Assembly: GCF_001425005.1 (NCBI RefSeq)
Contig: NZ_LMDB01000039.1
Span: 62,001 to 126,000, forward strand
Direction of reading: 5' to 3'
Source of the DNA: Duganella sp. Root336D2
Lineage (GTDB): Bacteria; Pseudomonadota; Gammaproteobacteria; Burkholderiales; Burkholderiaceae_D
Length of the DNA: 64,000 bases
Below are positions 8,687-17,054 of the stretch, in pieces. The translations under genes and the position numbers were made by a program. Below the pieces are notes generated by a model. That model saw only the letters and a program-made list of their open reading frames with translations. It made no database searches and had not been told where the DNA came from. Within the stretch, counting starts at the first letter, position 1, and the number at the start of each line of letters is the position of its first letter.

Positions 8687-11600
8687 TCAGGTTAACAAGG
8701 ACTCGATATCCCGCACCAGTTCACTGGCGCTGACCGGATCGAGACTGGCGATGCTACCCTCCCGCATTGTGATAGCACCGATTGCCTGCTCCGGATAGTC
8801 GTCGGTCATGCCTGCGATAATGCCGGGGTCGAGCATCAGTTCGATCACGCTGGATCCTCCCACCGGCTTGCTCAAAAATGAGACACCGCCGCCGTCCATG
8901 GACGATCCGCGGCGCCAGCCCTTGCTGGTCAGTCCCAGCACCCGGCCAGTTGCCACCACCTTGCCTTTCCATCGTTCCAGCGTCTCCGCCGCCAGCTCCC
9001 CGGCTTCGAGCCGGTAGGTCTCGCGGCCAAGCTGGGCAAAGGGTTGAAGCAACTCGTAGTCGGCAAACAGCTGGCCGAACTGCGCTAACGCCGCCTGCGG
9101 CAGTTCGAGCGGATGCGGCAGGCCGACACGGAATTCCTCGCCTGCCGGCAGCGCAGTGTCGTAATCGTCCCAGCCCGTGTAGCCGCCTTCTGCGGATACG
9201 CGGAAGCAGGTCAGCAACTTTCCGCCAGTGGCTTTCCCGTCTTCCAGCGCATAGACGCCCCAGACCAGGCGCTGCACCAGGTGCCGCAGCAGCGGATGGT
9301 CGGCCAGGAACTGGCGGAAGTGCTCGGGGCGCCAGCGGCGGCCGCTGCACATCGCCTGTTCCAGGCGTGCCAGCTGCTGGCTGGCGACGGTGCGGGCATC
9401 CTTTTTCAGTGTCTTGAAACGCTCGGCTGCGGCGCTGGCCATCGCTTCGTCGTCGCTCTTCTTCGGCTTGGGAAGATCCTTCAGGCGCGTTCCGTCGCTC
9501 TCCCGGACACAGGGTTTCAGCGCTTCGTCAAAGCCGACGCGGAACTGGCGCGGGCCAAAGTCCAGCAGCATGCTGCCGTCGTCGTCCAGGCCAAGGCGGG
9601 GCGCCAGGCGGTCTTCCATTTCCTCCCTGGCCAGGCCGCGGTTTTCTGCGACCTGGTCGATCTTCTCGCGGGCCTTGACCAGCAGGCCGGTAAACTTCAC
9701 TTTCTGCGCAATGTCGTTCAGCAGCATCAGCGCGACATCGCTGCCGATATCGGCCAGCACGTCGAGCGCCGCCACTGCGCGTGCATGCGACCCTTCGCCC
9801 GGCCAGGAACGGATGTAGGGAGCGAGCCGGCGCGCCGTGTCGTCATTGCCCAGCCATCCAAGTGCCGACAGGGCCCAGCTTTCCTTGGAAGGCCCGCCGG
9901 CGCTCAGCCAGGCGGTAAAACAATCCCAACTGAAGTTGGCCAGCGACTCCGCCGTACAGGCCTCCTTGAGCTGCGCAATGCCGGCGTACACGCCGTCCAC
10001 TGTCGGCAAGGCCAGCATGGTGCCGATATGATCCAGCGCTTCATCCGGCAATGCCTTGCCGGCATTGGCGCCGCAGGTATCGTTCAAAACAGGGCGGCGC
10101 CAGCCAGCCGGCGCCCAGAAGTCGGGCAGCCTGGGCATTTTGGCGGGCAGCCGTTCGAGCGGATCTTCGTCGAGCATGGCGCGCACGGCAGCGGCGACTG
10201 CCGGATCCTCATAACGCCAACCGATACCGACAATCAGGGATTCATAGCCGTTTGCGCGCAGGAAGCGCAGCGCCGACAGGGCGCAATTACGCTCTTCGCC
10301 TGCCTTGCCGATCGCCGGAGCGATCAAGCCAGCGATGGCATGCTCAGGAAAGCGCAGCAGCCAGCGGCGCGCGTCGTCCTGCAGTTTCTTGAGCTTGGCC
10401 GCAGCGCGCGCGATGGGTCCAGCGAGTTCCACCGCGCCGATATACGGCGCCAGCGGCAGCATCTTGTCGAAGTGCTCGCGCATCATTGCCGCGAAACCCG
10501 GCACGGCTGCCAGGCCAAACTGGCTAAGCAGGTAATCCACGCCATAAGACTCCGCCTCGCCAGCCAGCGCATTCCAGGTTTCGAGGCCCATTTCCCTCGG
10601 CAACAACGTCAGGAAGCGGGTGCAGAGCTGTGCCCTCTCATCGCCTTCGCGGTAAAGCTGCCAGGCTTCGGCAAATTCCTCGCTGTCGGCATTGGCGATG
10701 GCTTGTGCTGCCATGCGGCGCGCTTCATCGCCGGCATATCCCGGATTGCGGCAGAACCCGAGCAAGTCCACCAGTGCTGCGGTGGACTTGCGCGCCTTGT
10801 CGAAGTCTTTCGTATGCCAGCGGTCGAGGGAAGCCCACTGTTCACGGTCGATGCCGTCCCAGTTCTCGACCGGCGCCACGGGCAAGAGCTTCAGCGCAGG
10901 CGCGGCAACGGCCTTCTTGCGGGGGCGTAGCCATGGCGGGTCAGCCAGCACGCCCGGCAGGCCTGCCAGCACCGCCGTTGGTGTCGAAGTATCGTTATTC
11001 TCGCCCAGGCGTTGCAGCACGGCCTGGGCCGCAGGACTGACCCAGGGCAGGAGTTGCTGCACGTGTCCGGGATTGGCGCGCACCAGTTTCGCCAGTTCCT
11101 CCTGCAGCATTTCGCCGTCCTTGCCACGCAGCCCGCCAAGTTCGGCCAGGGCTGCGATGCCCGCCTGCGGCCATTGCTTCAGCGCGGCCGCCAGGTGGCG
11201 CAGCGCCGTCTTGCGTTCAGCCAGCCACCACATCATGTCGTCGGCCATGCCGCGCGCCGGCGTGGCGCAATACACTTCCGCCAGCAGCTTGATGGCTTCC
11301 GGCGTTCCGACCTGGCTCAAGGCGATGGTGGCCCCGGCACTGCTTGCGACCAGCTTCAGGATCGGGACCGCGGCGACGCCCCGCTCCTGCACCACGGTCG
11401 CCACCAGCATCAAATCCGAAGTCCAGCGGTCGTCTTCGAGCAGGTCGCGGCCGAGCATGCCGTGCAGTGCCGGATCATTCGCCGTCAACAGCAGCACCGG
11501 CAGGGTGAGTGATGTCTTGCCTTTGCCGAGCGTGTGCATCAGGCGGTTCGACACTTCCGGACGTTCCGGCAGCTGCGCCGCAAGGCCGGCCCTGCGCACG

Positions 11601-12217
11601 GCAGGCACGTTCGGGATCGCGCGTTCGATCTTGTCCGCGCAGGCATTCCAGACCGATTCCGGCACTGAGGACAACTGCCGCCGCATGGCAACTTCGGCCG
11701 GGGAGAGGGGGTGGCGGTCGCCGAATTGGCGGGTAACCGTGCGCGTCACGCTTACCCGCCAGTCCTTGTAGTTCTTGTGCGCCAGCTTGACCTGCAAGCC
11801 CTGCATCCCGATGAAGGCATCGACGCAATATTCCAGGCCCTTGTGTTCGGCAATCGCATCGAGCACACGCTCCCCGAGTGGCGCTTCGCCCTTTTCCTGG
11901 GAGCCGTGGGCTGGATCGTTTGCGAGTGCAAGCAGGATCGCGTGCGACAGCAGCGAGCCGTCCAGCGAGCCGGTAAGCGTACTCATCCACGCATCGGCAA
12001 AGTCGGCACGCAGGTCGGGGTCAGTGGCAGCGATATCCGGTTTTTCGATCGCGCCCAGGCGCAGCAGCGCCGCTTCGGCATCGGCCTTCGGCACCGCTTT
12101 CGGGAAGCGGCGCGATGGCAAGGCCGCCGCGGCCATTTCAGGGGAAATCGAAAGCGGCACGCCCTGGGCAAACCAGGGCGGTGTCGGGCTGTTGTCGGTG
12201 AAATCGAGGCGGCGCAT
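8687..12217 (-). CDS. DUF4132 domain protein without WGR, copy 3
   Basis: This 1176-residue paralogue begins MRRLDFTDNS and then goes directly into PTPPWFAQG. The first ten residues match the start of the WGR domain in copies 1 and 4 (MRRFEFADNS), so this looks like an in-frame loss of the rest of the WGR domain and linker. The remaining protein has the helical HEAT-like middle and the conserved C-terminal DUF4132 region (LLDFGPRQFRVGFDEALKPC), ending RDIESLLT. It lies between copies 2 and 4 with short gaps containing the shared 5' element on each side. Its function is unknown; family membership is clear from comparison with the neighbours. Confidence 0.88.
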   Translation of the reverse strand: MRRLDFTDNSPTPPWFAQGVPLSISPEMAAAALPSRRFPKAVPKADAEAALLRLGAIEKPDIAATDPDLRADFADAWMSTLTGSLDGSLLSHAILLALANDPAHGSQEKGEAPLGERVLDAIAEHKGLEYCVDAFIGMQGLQVKLAHKNYKDWRVSVTRTVTRQFGDRHPLSPAEVAMRRQLSSVPESVWNACADKIERAIPNVPAVRRAGLAAQLPERPEVSNRLMHTLGKGKTSLTLPVLLLTANDPALHGMLGRDLLEDDRWTSDLMLVATVVQERGVAAVPILKLVASSAGATIALSQVGTPEAIKLLAEVYCATPARGMADDMMWWLAERKTALRHLAAALKQWPQAGIAALAELGGLRGKDGEMLQEELAKLVRANPGHVQQLLPWVSPAAQAVLQRLGENNDTSTPTAVLAGLPGVLADPPWLRPRKKAVAAPALKLLPVAPVENWDGIDREQWASLDRWHTKDFDKARKSTAALVDLLGFCRNPGYAGDEARRMAAQAIANADSEEFAEAWQLYREGDERAQLCTRFLTLLPREMGLETWNALAGEAESYGVDYLLSQFGLAAVPGFAAMMREHFDKMLPLAPYIGAVELAGPIARAAAKLKKLQDDARRWLLRFPEHAIAGLIAPAIGKAGEERNCALSALRFLRANGYESLIVGIGWRYEDPAVAAAVRAMLDEDPLERLPAKMPRLPDFWAPAGWRRPVLNDTCGANAGKALPDEALDHIGTMLALPTVDGVYAGIAQLKEACTAESLANFSWDCFTAWLSAGGPSKESWALSALGWLGNDDTARRLAPYIRSWPGEGSHARAVAALDVLADIGSDVALMLLNDIAQKVKFTGLLVKAREKIDQVAENRGLAREEMEDRLAPRLGLDDDGSMLLDFGPRQFRVGFDEALKPCVRESDGTRLKDLPKPKKSDDEAMASAAAERFKTLKKDARTVASQQLARLEQAMCSGRRWRPEHFRQFLADHPLLRHLVQRLVWGVYALEDGKATGGKLLTCFRVSAEGGYTGWDDYDTALPAGEEFRVGLPHPLELPQAALAQFGQLFADYELLQPFAQLGRETYRLEAGELAAETLERWKGKVVATGRVLGLTSKGWRRGSSMDGGGVSFLSKPVGGSSVIELMLDPGIIAGMTDDYPEQAIGAITMREGSIASLDPVSASELVRDIESLLT

Positions 12218-12225
12218 GAAGTCTT

Positions 12226-12262
12226 ATTACCAAGAAGAAATATTATCTTTTCGACTATATCA
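12226..12262 (-). promoter_or_regulatory. Conserved 5' element of the DUF4132 copies (before copy 3)
   Basis: On the minus strand the block reads GATATAGTCGAAAAGATAAT and continues through TTTCTTCTTGGTAATA to about 9 bases before the ATG. It matches the element before copy 4 over roughly 37 positions with few changes, although the region is non-coding. It sits just downstream of a GC-rich hairpin that follows copy 4. Confidence 0.55.
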
Positions 12263-12267
12263 TGCAG

Positions 12268-12286
12268 GTGTGGGCCCGGCCCACAC
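12268..12286 (-). terminator. GC-rich hairpin between copies 4 and 3
   Basis: The sequence is a perfect inverted repeat with arms GTGTGGGC and GCCCACAC and a 3-base loop, starting 5 bases after the stop codon of copy 4. It has no T-run, so it is a weak or pausing terminator or an mRNA-stabilising hairpin rather than a classical intrinsic terminator. It could reduce read-through from copy 4 into copy 3. Confidence 0.45.
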
Positions 12287-12291
12287 CGTTG

Positions 12292-15200
12292 CTAGCGCAA
12301 GGATTCCATATCCCGGATCAATTCGCTGGCCGCAATCGGGTCGAGAATGGCCAGGCTTTCCGCGGACCGGATCTCACCCCAGGCGGCGGGGGAACCCACC
12401 GTGATCACTTGCAGCGTCTGTTCCGGATACTCATCGACCATGCCCACGATGATGCCCGGATCAAGCGTCAGCTCGATCACCCTGGTGCCGGAGAGCGGCT
12501 TCTGGAAGTACCAGATACCGCCGCCGTCCTGCGCCTGGCCGCGGCGCCAGCCCTTGTTGACCAGGCCCAGCACCCGGCCGGTGGGAACCACAGCGCCTTT
12601 CCAGCGTTCCAGCTTGATGTCTGCTCGCTCTTCGGCAGCCAGGGTGTAGGTATCGCGGCCCAGTTGGGAAAACGGCTGCAGCAGCTCGTAATCCGCGAAC
12701 AACTGGCCAAACTGCCCGGCGGCTTCCTGCGGCAGCTCGAGCGCATGCGGCAGGCCGACGCGGATATTCGCGCCTTCCGGAATCGGGAACACGTCGTCCT
12801 CGGCGGTGGTGTAGCTGCCATCCTCCGCCACACGGAAGCAGCCGAGCAGATTGCCGCCCGCGTTACCGCCCTCTTCCACTTCGTAGACGCCCCATGCCAG
12901 GCGCTGCACCAGGTGGCGCACCAGCGGATGCTCCACCAGGAACTGGCGGAAGTGTTCCGGCAGCCAGCGGCGGCGGCTGCACATGGCCCACTCCAGGCGC
13001 ACCACCTGTTGGCTGGCGACGGTGCGGGCATCTTTTTTCAGTAGCTTGAAGCGGTCCGCTGCGGCCGGCGCCAGGGTTTCGTCGTCGGTCTTCTTCGGCT
13101 TGGGCAGGTCGGGCAAGCGCTTGCCTTCGCTGTCGCGCACATACGGCTTCAGCGCTTCATCGAAGCCGACGCGGAACTGGCGCGGGCCGAAGTCCAGCAG
13201 CACGCTGCCGTTGTCGTCCAGGCCCAGGTCCGGCGCCAGGCGGTCTTCCAGTTCCTCGGTGGTCAATTCGCGCGCCTCGGCGATCTTGTCGATCTTTTCG
13301 CGCGCCTTGTCCTGCAAGCCCTTGAACTTCACTTTCTGTGCGATGCCGTTCAACAGCATCAGTGCCACATCGGTGCCGATATCGGCCAGCACATCGAGCG
13401 CAGTGACCGCGCGCGCATGCGCCGACTCGCCTGGCCAGGTGCGGATATAAGGGGTGAGCTTGCGGGCAGTGTCGTCGGTCCCCAGGAAGCCAAGCGCCGT
13501 CATGGCCCAGCCTTCCCTGGAATTGCCGCCGATGTTCAGCCAGGCGACGAAACAGTCCCACGCGAAGCCTTCCAGCGACTCGGCAGTGCACGCTCCCTTC
13601 AACTGCGCGATGCCGGGATACAGGCCGTCCAGCGTCGGCAGCATCAGCATGGTGCCGATGTGGTCCAGCGCTTCATCGGGCAAGGCCTTGCCGGCACTGG
13701 CGCCACCGCTCTCGTTCAGCACGGGACGACGCCAACCTTGCGGCGCCCAGAAGTCCGGCAGCTTGGGCAGCTTGGCCGGCAGGCGTTCGAGCGGATCATC
13801 CTCGAGCAGCGCTCGCACCGCCGCGGCAATCACCGGGTCCCCGTAGCGCGCGGCGACGTCATGGATCAAGGCTTCGTGGCCGCTGGCGGCCATGAAGCGC
13901 AATGCCGTCAGCGCAGATTCGCGATCCTCACCCGCCTTGCCGACTGCCGGCGCGATCAGCCCGCAGGCCGCGTGCTCGGGGAAGCGCAGCAGCCATTGGC
14001 GTGCGTCCGCCTGTACTTTCTTGAGCTTGGCCAGGGCGCGCGCCATCGGCAATGCCAGGCCAACCGACCCAATGCATTTGGCGTACGACCCGACGTCGCT
14101 CGGGCGGCGCCCCATCATTGCCTCAAGTCCTGGAACGGCCCGCAGGCCCAACCTCGACAACAGGAAGGCAACTCCGTCTGTCCCCATCGCGGCACTCAAG
14201 CCGACCCAGGCATCGATGACCATCGAGTCCGGCAACAACGGCAGGTAATGCGAGTAGATCTCTCGCCACGGCGTGTCAGCTTTGTACAGACGCCAGGCTG
14301 CAATCAGGCCATTGGCGTCTGCATTGCCGATGGCTGCGCAGGCCTGGTCGTGCGCCACCTTATCCGACTCCGAGCCTTGCAAACGGAATCCAAGCGAACT
14401 AACCAGCTTGGAGACGTCTTTACGCGCTTCGGCGAATTCATCTTCCATCCACTCAATAGCGCTTCCCCATAGTTCGCGAGGGATACCGTCCCAACGCTCG
14501 ACAGGGTCCAGCGGCAGCGGCTGTACCGCAATCGCTGCGGCGCCCTTCTTGCGCTGGCGCAGCCACGGCGGGCTGGCCAGCACGGCCGGCAAGTCCGCTG
14601 CCGCAGCGACCTCCAGCGGCTCACTGGCTTTTTCATACAAGCGTTGCAGCAGTTCCTGTGCAGCCGGGCTGACCCACGGCAGGAGTTGGGAAATGTATTC
14701 GGGACGCGCAATCACCAGTTTCATCATCGCCGAGCGCATCACATCCATATCCTTGCCGCGCAGCTCGCCCATTTCCGCCAGGGCTGCAATGCCGGCCAGC
14801 GGCCATTGCTGCAATGCGGTCAGCAGGCGGGCTATCGCCGTCTTGTAAGTGAGGCTGTGCCATCCCTTGCCGGCATTGGTTTTGAGCGCGACGTCAGCGA
14901 GCAAGCCAATTGCTTCCGGCGTGCCGATCTGGGTCAGGGCTTCATTCGCAGTGTCGTTAAACTTGATCAGATCGAGGATCGGGCAGGCATCCACACCGCG
15001 CTCCTGCAGGACGGTGGCGGCCATCATCGGCCCGCTGGTCCAGCGGCTGTAAGGTCCAAAGGTCTTGTTCAGCAAACCTGGTAGTTCAGGATCGGTGCCG
15101 CTCAGCAGAAGCACCGGCCAGGTCACAGGAAGCGCCCCATTGACCCGATCGCGCACCAGGGCGATGGACAACTCGGGCCGCTCCGGCAGTTGCGCGGCCA

Positions 15201-16164
15201 GGCAGGCCTTGCGCACGCGCGGGACGCTCGGGATCGCGGCCTCGATCTTGTCCGCACAGGCTTGCCAGACTGCCTCCGGCGCCGACGACAATTGGCGGCG
15301 CAAGGCAAATTCGGCTGGCGATACAGGCTCGCTATCGCCAAGCTCGCGGGTGACCATGCGCGAAAGGCCTACCTTCAAGGTTCGCCCCACCCACTCGGCC
15401 TCTACCTGGAAATGCTGCAGTTCGATGAAAGCGTCGACGCAATGCTCCAGGCCTTTGTGCCGGGCAAGGGCATCGACCATCAGCTCGGAGATTGGCTTTT
15501 CCGACCAGTCCTCATGGCTGCGCGAACGATTGCAGCACAGTGCCAGCAAGATCGCGTCCGACAGCAGCGAACCGTCCATGCTGCGCGCCTTCAGGCGCTC
15601 CAGCGCTTCCGCAAACGCATCGCGCAGGTCGGCATCGGTGGCATCGAAATCCGGCGCCGGGACGTTGGCCGCGCGGTTCAATACGGCCTGCACGTCGACC
15701 TCGGGCACCGCTTTCGGGAAGCGGCGCGAAGGCAAGGCGGCCGCTGTCATCTTGCGGGAAATCGCCAGTGGCACGCCCTGCAGCAGCCACGGTGGCGTGG
15801 TCGAAGGATCAGCCGCTTCGACCGGCTCTCGCGCTGGCACAGGTGCTCGTGCTGGTGCTGGTGCTGGCGCATCGGCAACAGCAGCTGGCTTTTCCGCTTT
15901 GGGTTTGGATTCCGTTGCCGGCTTGGGCGCGGACTTGCCGATTGATGCGGTGGGCGCCACCCCTGCTTCGACATAGCCCTTGCCGGTCTTTTCGGCAATG
16001 AGCTTGGCCATCGCCGCCGTACATTTGGCATCGTCTGCGAAGGACTTGGTCTGGCTCTGGCCCTGGGTGCCGATTTTGCCCCAGCGTACGTTCAGATCAG
16101 AGCCTTCCTGCTCAACTTCCCAGAATTTGTTCGAGCTGTTGTCAGCGAATTCAAAGCGGCGCAT
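12292..16164 (-). CDS. WGR and DUF4132 domain protein, copy 4
   Basis: This 1290-residue protein is the first gene of the array. It has a WGR domain at residues about 1-75, with W28-G29-K30 in place of the canonical WGR triplet, a long Ala/Pro/Lys linker to about residue 125, the PPWLLQG segment, a helical middle and the DUF4132 C-terminal region. The stretch from about residue 940 to 1025 is nearly residue-identical to copy 1, while residues 150-700 are much more different. The ATG follows a copy of the conserved 5' element. Nothing in the sequence gives a catalytic activity; a nucleic-acid-linked sensor or scaffold working with the downstream MoxR ATPase is an inference from WGR and operon context. 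Confidence 0.9.
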   Translation of the reverse strand: MRRFEFADNSSNKFWEVEQEGSDLNVRWGKIGTQGQSQTKSFADDAKCTAAMAKLIAEKTGKGYVEAGVAPTASIGKSAPKPATESKPKAEKPAAVADAPAPAPARAPVPAREPVEAADPSTTPPWLLQGVPLAISRKMTAAALPSRRFPKAVPEVDVQAVLNRAANVPAPDFDATDADLRDAFAEALERLKARSMDGSLLSDAILLALCCNRSRSHEDWSEKPISELMVDALARHKGLEHCVDAFIELQHFQVEAEWVGRTLKVGLSRMVTRELGDSEPVSPAEFALRRQLSSAPEAVWQACADKIEAAIPSVPRVRKACLAAQLPERPELSIALVRDRVNGALPVTWPVLLLSGTDPELPGLLNKTFGPYSRWTSGPMMAATVLQERGVDACPILDLIKFNDTANEALTQIGTPEAIGLLADVALKTNAGKGWHSLTYKTAIARLLTALQQWPLAGIAALAEMGELRGKDMDVMRSAMMKLVIARPEYISQLLPWVSPAAQELLQRLYEKASEPLEVAAAADLPAVLASPPWLRQRKKGAAAIAVQPLPLDPVERWDGIPRELWGSAIEWMEDEFAEARKDVSKLVSSLGFRLQGSESDKVAHDQACAAIGNADANGLIAAWRLYKADTPWREIYSHYLPLLPDSMVIDAWVGLSAAMGTDGVAFLLSRLGLRAVPGLEAMMGRRPSDVGSYAKCIGSVGLALPMARALAKLKKVQADARQWLLRFPEHAACGLIAPAVGKAGEDRESALTALRFMAASGHEALIHDVAARYGDPVIAAAVRALLEDDPLERLPAKLPKLPDFWAPQGWRRPVLNESGGASAGKALPDEALDHIGTMLMLPTLDGLYPGIAQLKGACTAESLEGFAWDCFVAWLNIGGNSREGWAMTALGFLGTDDTARKLTPYIRTWPGESAHARAVTALDVLADIGTDVALMLLNGIAQKVKFKGLQDKAREKIDKIAEARELTTEELEDRLAPDLGLDDNGSVLLDFGPRQFRVGFDEALKPYVRDSEGKRLPDLPKPKKTDDETLAPAAADRFKLLKKDARTVASQQVVRLEWAMCSRRRWLPEHFRQFLVEHPLVRHLVQRLAWGVYEVEEGGNAGGNLLGCFRVAEDGSYTTAEDDVFPIPEGANIRVGLPHALELPQEAAGQFGQLFADYELLQPFSQLGRDTYTLAAEERADIKLERWKGAVVPTGRVLGLVNKGWRRGQAQDGGGIWYFQKPLSGTRVIELTLDPGIIVGMVDEYPEQTLQVITVGSPAAWGEIRSAESLAILDPIAASELIRDMESLR

Positions 16165-16172
16165 CGTAGTTC

Positions 16173-16211
16173 ATTACCCAAGAGAAATGTTATATTTTCG
16201 ACTATAACACG
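16173..16211 (-). promoter_or_regulatory. Conserved 5' element of the DUF4132 copies (before copy 4)
   Basis: On the minus strand the core is GTTATAGTCGAAAATATAAC, which is itself an inverted repeat (GTTATA and TATAAC around an 8-base spacer), followed by a TTTCTCTTGGGTAATG segment. TATAAC and TATAGT resemble -10 hexamers, but no consensus -35 is seen. This is the copy at the head of the array and the best candidate for its main control site. Confidence 0.55.
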
Positions 16212-16241
16212 TGGGTTTTGGCACGGCCAGCCTGTTCGCCG

Positions 16242-17027
16242 CTACGAGTTCCGTGGACTCAGGTTGCCGGCGATCGAATGCCACTGCTGCCGGTGTTCCA
16301 TGTACCTTGCGAGGCCTTGTGCGAAGAAGGTCTTTTCCTCGATATCCATTTCCCCGGGCAGGTCGTCGCGCAAGGGATCCTGGTAATCGTCCGGCCACTG
16401 CGACGCTTCCAGCACTGCATAGACTGACTTCTCGTCGAGCCATCGCATCGCGTGGGCCTGCTCGTTGGCGTCGGCCAATGAAGCCAGTGCCGCCACGCGG
16501 TCCAGCCCCAACTCGTAATAGCGAGGATCGACACCGTAAAAGAACTCGGCAGGCTTATGCTCAAGAATGTCGCGGAATTCCGAGCGGTAGTCCAGCAAAC
16601 GCAGCTCCAGCGCACGCTTATGCGCATCAACCGTTACCGCATCCGCCAGGACCTTGCCATGCTTCAGGATCCTTGCCGCACGTATCCAGGTCGCGCGGTG
16701 GTTATTGCCATCACGCAGAAGGCCAAGGGCCTGGCTGTAAGCCTGGATGCTGGCCTCAAGATTGAACAGGGAGCGGCGCTCGGCCACCTCCTCGTCGTCC
16801 TTCGTCGCCTGGATCGCCATGTCCTTTTTCTGCAGGTAGAGCGTGAGCAGGATGCCGGCAAAACCCAGGCTGGAGAACAAGGCGTTCAAGGCGCCGAAGG
16901 TATCGCCGATCTGCCCGCGCTCACCTAAGCCAAGCTTGCTGAAGCCATCGGCTGGAATCACCCACAGCGCGAAGCCGGCATAAACCACGATAACTATTAG
17001 GAAGAGGGGTATTGCTATCTTTCTCAT
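16242..17027 (-). CDS. Putative phage abortive infection-like membrane protein (putAbiC-like)
   Basis: The protein of about 261 residues has two N-terminal membrane segments (residues about 4-22 and 44-65). The second contains GDTFGALNALFSSLGFAGIL and continues into LYLQKKDMAIQ, which strongly resembles the start of proteins annotated as putative phage abortive infection (putAbiC). The rest is a soluble, helix-rich domain. The ATG at 17027 is preferred over the TTG just before it because an AGGA box lies about 9 bases upstream of the ATG. It lies between the hipA-like gene and the DUF4132 array on the same strand. The actual anti-phage function is not demonstrated; many such proteins have no tested role. 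Confidence 0.65.
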   Translation of the reverse strand: MRKIAIPLFLIVIVVYAGFALWVIPADGFSKLGLGERGQIGDTFGALNALFSSLGFAGILLTLYLQKKDMAIQATKDDEEVAERRSLFNLEASIQAYSQALGLLRDGNNHRATWIRAARILKHGKVLADAVTVDAHKRALELRLLDYRSEFRDILEHKPAEFFYGVDPRYYELGLDRVAALASLADANEQAHAMRWLDEKSVYAVLEASQWPDDYQDPLRDDLPGEMDIEEKTFFAQGLARYMEHRQQWHSIAGNLSPRNS

Positions 17028-17054
17028 CAAGGCTATTCCTGTGCAGTATCCAAT

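Noticed and set aside
121-16164. The WGR-DUF4132 block as a PARP-type ADP-ribosylation system
   Set aside because: WGR occurs in PARPs, but no PARP catalytic motif or macrodomain is visible in any of the four proteins or neighbours.
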